Source of the DNA: Micromonospora sp. LH3U1
Lineage (GTDB): Bacteria; Actinomycetota; Actinomycetes; Mycobacteriales; Micromonosporaceae
Assembly (NCBI RefSeq): GCF_028475105.1
Contig: NZ_CP116936.1
Location: forward strand, 4,959,501-5,023,500
Length of the DNA stretch: 64,000 nt
Reading direction: 5' to 3'
Positions 61,520 to 64,000 of this stretch are shown here, piece after piece. Each line of letters begins with the position of its first letter. Within the stretch, counting starts at the first letter, position 1. Both the position numbers and the translations under genes were made by a program. The notes beneath the pieces are model-generated. The model ran no database searches, had not been told where the DNA came from, and saw only the letters and a program-made list of their open reading frames with translations.

Positions 61520-62754
61520 CTACCCGGTCAGTTCGTCAGCCCGGTCGAGCAACGCACGGCGCTCCGCCGCCGAGCCGACCGTCGCCGCCGCCTGGCGGAA
61601 CAGACTGGCGGCGCGCGTCCGGTCGCCCTGCCGGGCCACCAGGTCGGCCTCCACGGCCACGGCGAGCGGGTTGCCGTCCAACCCTCCCCGGCGCGCGCCG
61701 CTTCGAGCAGGCCCAACCCGGCGGCCGGCCCGTACGCGTAGCCGTGCGCGACCGCGCGGTTGAGCGCGATCACCGGTGAGGCCCGGATGCCGATCAGCGC
61801 GTCGTAGGCCCGTGCGATCGCCGGCCAGTCGGTGGCGTCGACGGTCGCCGCGGTGGCGTGGCAAGCGGCGATCCGGGCCTGCCACGCGTACGGCCCGTCG
61901 TGGCGTACCCGGTCGAGCGCGGCCAGGCCCTCGGCGATGGCGGCGCGGTCCCACCGGCGGCGATCCTGTCGCTCCAGGGTGAGCAGGGTGCCTTCGGCGT
62001 CGCGGCGGGCGTCCCGGCGGGAGTGCTGGAACAGGAACAGGGCCAGCAGCGCGGCGACCTCGGACTGCTCGGGCATCAGCAGGTCGAGCAGCCGGGCAAG
62101 CCGGACTGCCTCGTCGGCGAAGGCCGGCTCGCCGTCGGCGACGTAGCCTCGGGTGAACAGCAGGTACAGCACGGCGAGGACGCCGGGCAGCCGCTCGGTC
62201 AGTGCCGGCCCGCTCGGCACCCGGTAGGGGATGCCGGCCTGCGTGATGCGGGTCCGGGCCCGGGTCAGCCGTCGGGTCATCGTCGAGTCACTGACCAGCA
62301 GGAGCCGGGCGATGTCGGCGGTCGGCACACCGCAGACGGTCCGCAGCGTCAGCGCCACCCGGGCCTCGATCGCGAGCGCCGGGTGGCAGCAGGTGAAGAT
62401 CAGGCGTAGTCGGTCGTCCGCCACGTCCTCCCCCACCTCAGGGTCGGGCTGCGCGTCCGTGGGCGTGAGTAGCGCCAGGTCGTGCAGCTTGCGGCGCTCC
62501 ACGGTGGCCCGACGCAGCACGTCGAGTGCCCGGTTGCGGGCCACCGTCATGAGCCAGCCACCCGGGTTGGTCGGCACACCGTCGGCGGGCCAGCGCTCCA
62601 GGGCGACGGCCAGCGCCTCCTGGGCGCAGTCCTCGGCCAGCGCCCAGTCCCCGGTCACCCGGATCAGGGTCGCGACGATCCTGGGGTACGCCTCGACGCC
62701 AGCGGCCGCGACGGCCTCCGCCGCCGCCGCGCCGGCCGGTGCCTGGGTGCGCAT
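61520..62754 (-). pseudogene. ECF42-type sigma factor with SnoaL/TPR-like C-terminal extension, one-base frameshift near the end
   Basis: From ATG 62754. Sigma region 2 (LAEDCAQEALAVALERWPADGVPTNPGGWLMTVARNRALDVLRR) and region 4 (ALTLRTVCGVPTADIARLLLVSDSTMTRRLTRARTRI) are followed by the long C-terminal domain of ECF42 (DUF6596; LPGVLAVLYLLFTRGYVADGE..., then helices resembling TPR). The frame is lost after AHGYAYGPAAGLGLLEAARAG, at about 61683-61690 (plus strand ccctccccgg); the native ending LDGNPLAVAVEADLVARQGDRTRAASLFRQAAATVG...LLDRADELTG is in the -1 frame. One added base gives 411 residues. The partner YciI gene is upstream on the same strand. Confidence 0.85.
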
Positions 62755-62782
62755 CGGCCGGCGCCGCGATGTGGACAACCCG

Positions 62783-63118
62783 TCAGGCGGGCAGGTCCGC
62801 GAACGGGCGCAGTTCCAGCCGCCCGTGGCGGGCCATCGGGTGTGCCCGCGCCACCTCGATCGCCTCGTCCAGGTCAGCGCAGTCGAGCAGGTCGAAGCCC
62901 ACGATCACCTCAGTGGTCTCCGCGAACGGCCCCTCGGAGACGAGCAGCTCGCCGGCGCGTACCCGGACCGTGGTGGCCGCGCTGGTCGGAGCCAGCGGGT
63001 CGCCGTCGAGGCGGCGACCACGGGCGTCGTTCTCAGCCACCCACTTGTCGATGTCGGGTACGTCGGTCGGGTCGGTGTCCGGCTCGCTGTCGGTGCAGAC
63101 GAACATCATGTACTTCAT
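62783..63118 (-). CDS. YciI/DGPF-domain protein
   Basis: 111 residues from ATG 63118 (AGGGAG upstream). YciI fold: MKYMMFVCTD, GELLVSEGPFAETTEVIVGFDLLDCADLDEAIEVARAHP and GRLELRPF. DGPF proteins are the constant genomic partners of ECF42 sigma factors and presumably act in the signal that controls them. It ends 28 bases before the sigma factor gene. Confidence 0.93.
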   Translation of the reverse strand: MKYMMFVCTDSEPDTDPTDVPDIDKWVAENDARGRRLDGDPLAPTSAATTVRVRAGELLVSEGPFAETTEVIVGFDLLDCADLDEAIEVARAHPMARHGRLELRPFADLPA

Positions 63119-63213
63119 CTGGTCGCTCCCTGGTGTCTTCGGGTATCGCCAGCATGACGATCGGCCGAGGCCATTCCGGACAGCCTCCACCGGAAAACCT
63201 CGCCGATCATCGG

Positions 63214-63825
63214 TCAGTTGTCGCCGGCGGCGCGGCGGCGGGCCTCGCGGGTCTTCATGGCGTGCTCCATCAGCGTGACGAGCACCTCCTTGCTGGACTC
63301 CCGCTGCCGGGCGTCGCAGAGCAGCACCGGCACCCCCGGGTCCAGGTTCAGCGCGGCCTGCACCTCGTCGAGCCGGTAGTGCCGGGCGCCCTCGAAGCAG
63401 TTCACCGCGACCACGAAGGGCGTGCCCCGGCCCTCGAAGTAGTCGATCGACGGGAAGCAGTCGGCGAGCCGGCGGGTGTCAGCAAGCACCACCGCGCCGA
63501 TGGCGCCCAACGCCAGCTCGTCCCAGACGAACCAGAACCGGTCCTGCCCGGGCGTACCGAACAGGTACAGCACCAGGTCATCACTGATGGTGATCCGGCC
63601 GAAGTCCATGGCCACGGTGGTGGTGGTCTTACCCTCCACCCCGGACAGGTCGTCGATGCCGACCCCCGACTCCGTCAGCACCTCCTCGGTGCGCAACGGC
63701 CGGGTTTCGCTGACCGCGCCGACCATGGTCGTCTTGCCCACACCGAAACCGCCAGCGACCAGGATCTTGATCGCGGTGGGCAGTGGGGTCGCTCCCGCCG
63801 GCCGGTCAGAGTGCCCGTAGTCCAT
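63214..63825 (-). CDS. Conservon GTP-binding protein (CvnD-like)
   Basis: 203 residues. A small Ras/MglA-like GTPase: P-loop GGFGVGKTTMVGAVSE (residues 25-40), G3 as GTPGQDR, with VAVNCFEG in place of NKxD. In actinobacterial conservons it works with a sensor-kinase-like CvnA, a roadblock CvnB and DUF742 CvnC. Its start overlaps the DUF742 gene end by 20 bases. The CvnA/CvnB genes would lie beyond the right edge. Confidence 0.93.
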   Translation of the reverse strand: MDYGHSDRPAGATPLPTAIKILVAGGFGVGKTTMVGAVSETRPLRTEEVLTESGVGIDDLSGVEGKTTTTVAMDFGRITISDDLVLYLFGTPGQDRFWFVWDELALGAIGAVVLADTRRLADCFPSIDYFEGRGTPFVVAVNCFEGARHYRLDEVQAALNLDPGVPVLLCDARQRESSKEVLVTLMEHAMKTREARRRAAGDN

Positions 63826-64000
63826 TGATTACCGCCTCGAAGATGCTGTTGTCGGGAAGTCCGGCCGTGGTCTGCGGCTCGCGGACCTGCACCAGGCTGC
63901 GGGCCGCCAAATCACCGAGGAGCACCCGGATGGTGCCCACCGGCAGGTCGAGATGAGCGGCGATCTCGGCGACGGACTGTATGCGCTGACACAGCCCGAC
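63806..64000 (-). CDS. DUF742 protein (CvnC-like), 3' part only
   Basis: The last 64 residues are visible: CQRIQSVAEIAAHLDLPVGTIRVLLGDLAARSLVQVREP, a winged-helix core of DUF742, ending in EAVINGLRAL. The gene begins outside the window. Overlaps the GTPase gene, the standard conservon order. Confidence 0.92.
   Translation of the reverse strand, partial: VGLCQRIQSVAEIAAHLDLPVGTIRVLLGDLAARSLVQVREPQTTAGLPDNSIFEAVINGLRAL

Overview
The window is about 72-75% GC-looking DNA with GTG/TTG starts, GTGA/ATGA gene overlaps, leaderless promoters and a purely actinobacterial gene set: mabA-inhA-hemH synteny, XRE/DUF397 pairs, a conservon with DUF742 and a small GTPase, PucR, DUF3097, an AA10 oxygenase with a CBM2 domain, and a MurL-type epimerase. 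This fits a filamentous actinomycete, most likely Micromonospora or a close relative (Micromonosporaceae). The genus is an inference from gene content; there is no rRNA to confirm it. No tRNA, rRNA, CRISPR array, insertion sequence or prophage was found.

Layout. 0-5.4 kb: 3' part of a MurL-like epimerase gene, a PucR regulator, argG with an ARG box, and a SpoU-type RNA methyltransferase. 5.5-13.7 kb: a TPP enzyme, a class A penicillin-binding protein, an NfeD-SPFH membrane pair and a serine beta-lactamase-like hydrolase. 13.7-16.7 kb: two uncharacterised genes (one DUF3097) set among palindromes and GC-rich minisatellites. 16.7-20.2 kb: FAS-II/haem operon fabG-fabI-hemH-HAD phosphatase on the minus strand. 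20.3-24.7 kb: histidine kinase, response regulator, secreted alpha/beta hydrolase and acyltransferase in an overlapping operon, ending in two possible tiny ORFs. 24.8-30.4 kb: MoxR-DUF58-VWA operon (minus) and small protein-PH-PH operon (plus), each with one frame-broken member. 30.6-36.9 kb: PAP2 phosphatase, thioesterase and MBL hydrolase, PfkB sugar kinase, XdhC, and a secreted chitin/cellulose-active AA10-CBM2 protein. 37-44.6 kb: asparagine synthetase, aminopeptidase P, and a tandem pair of secreted beta-helix proteins sharing a duplicated promoter and 5' leader. 44.7-54 kb: a 1.8 kaa amylase-pullulanase, two membrane-anchored CBM2-like proteins, an NTF2-like and a YiiX-like protein, a tiny membrane protein and an alpha/beta hydrolase. 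55-64 kb: secreted C39-like protein, DedA, aconitase, a mini-DivIVA protein, an XRE/DUF397 cluster, an ECF42-type sigma factor with a YciI partner, and the end of a conservon (DUF742 and GTPase).

Two features run through the window. First, long inverted repeats of at least five sequence families (called A-E here), all with GATC near the outer ends, sit in intergenic gaps. Most lie at convergent gene ends and some lie next to minisatellites. They look like a dispersed palindromic repeat system. Second, three genes (DUF58, the large PH-domain protein, the ECF sigma factor) each appear to lack exactly one base at a short C/G run. This could be a systematic sequence error or recent gene decay.

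Functionally the window combines cell-envelope genes (MurL, PBP, FabG/FabI, PAP2, DedA, DivIVA-like, acyltransferase) with extracellular polysaccharide use (AA10-CBM2, pullulanase, anchored CBM2-like proteins) and several stand-alone signalling units.
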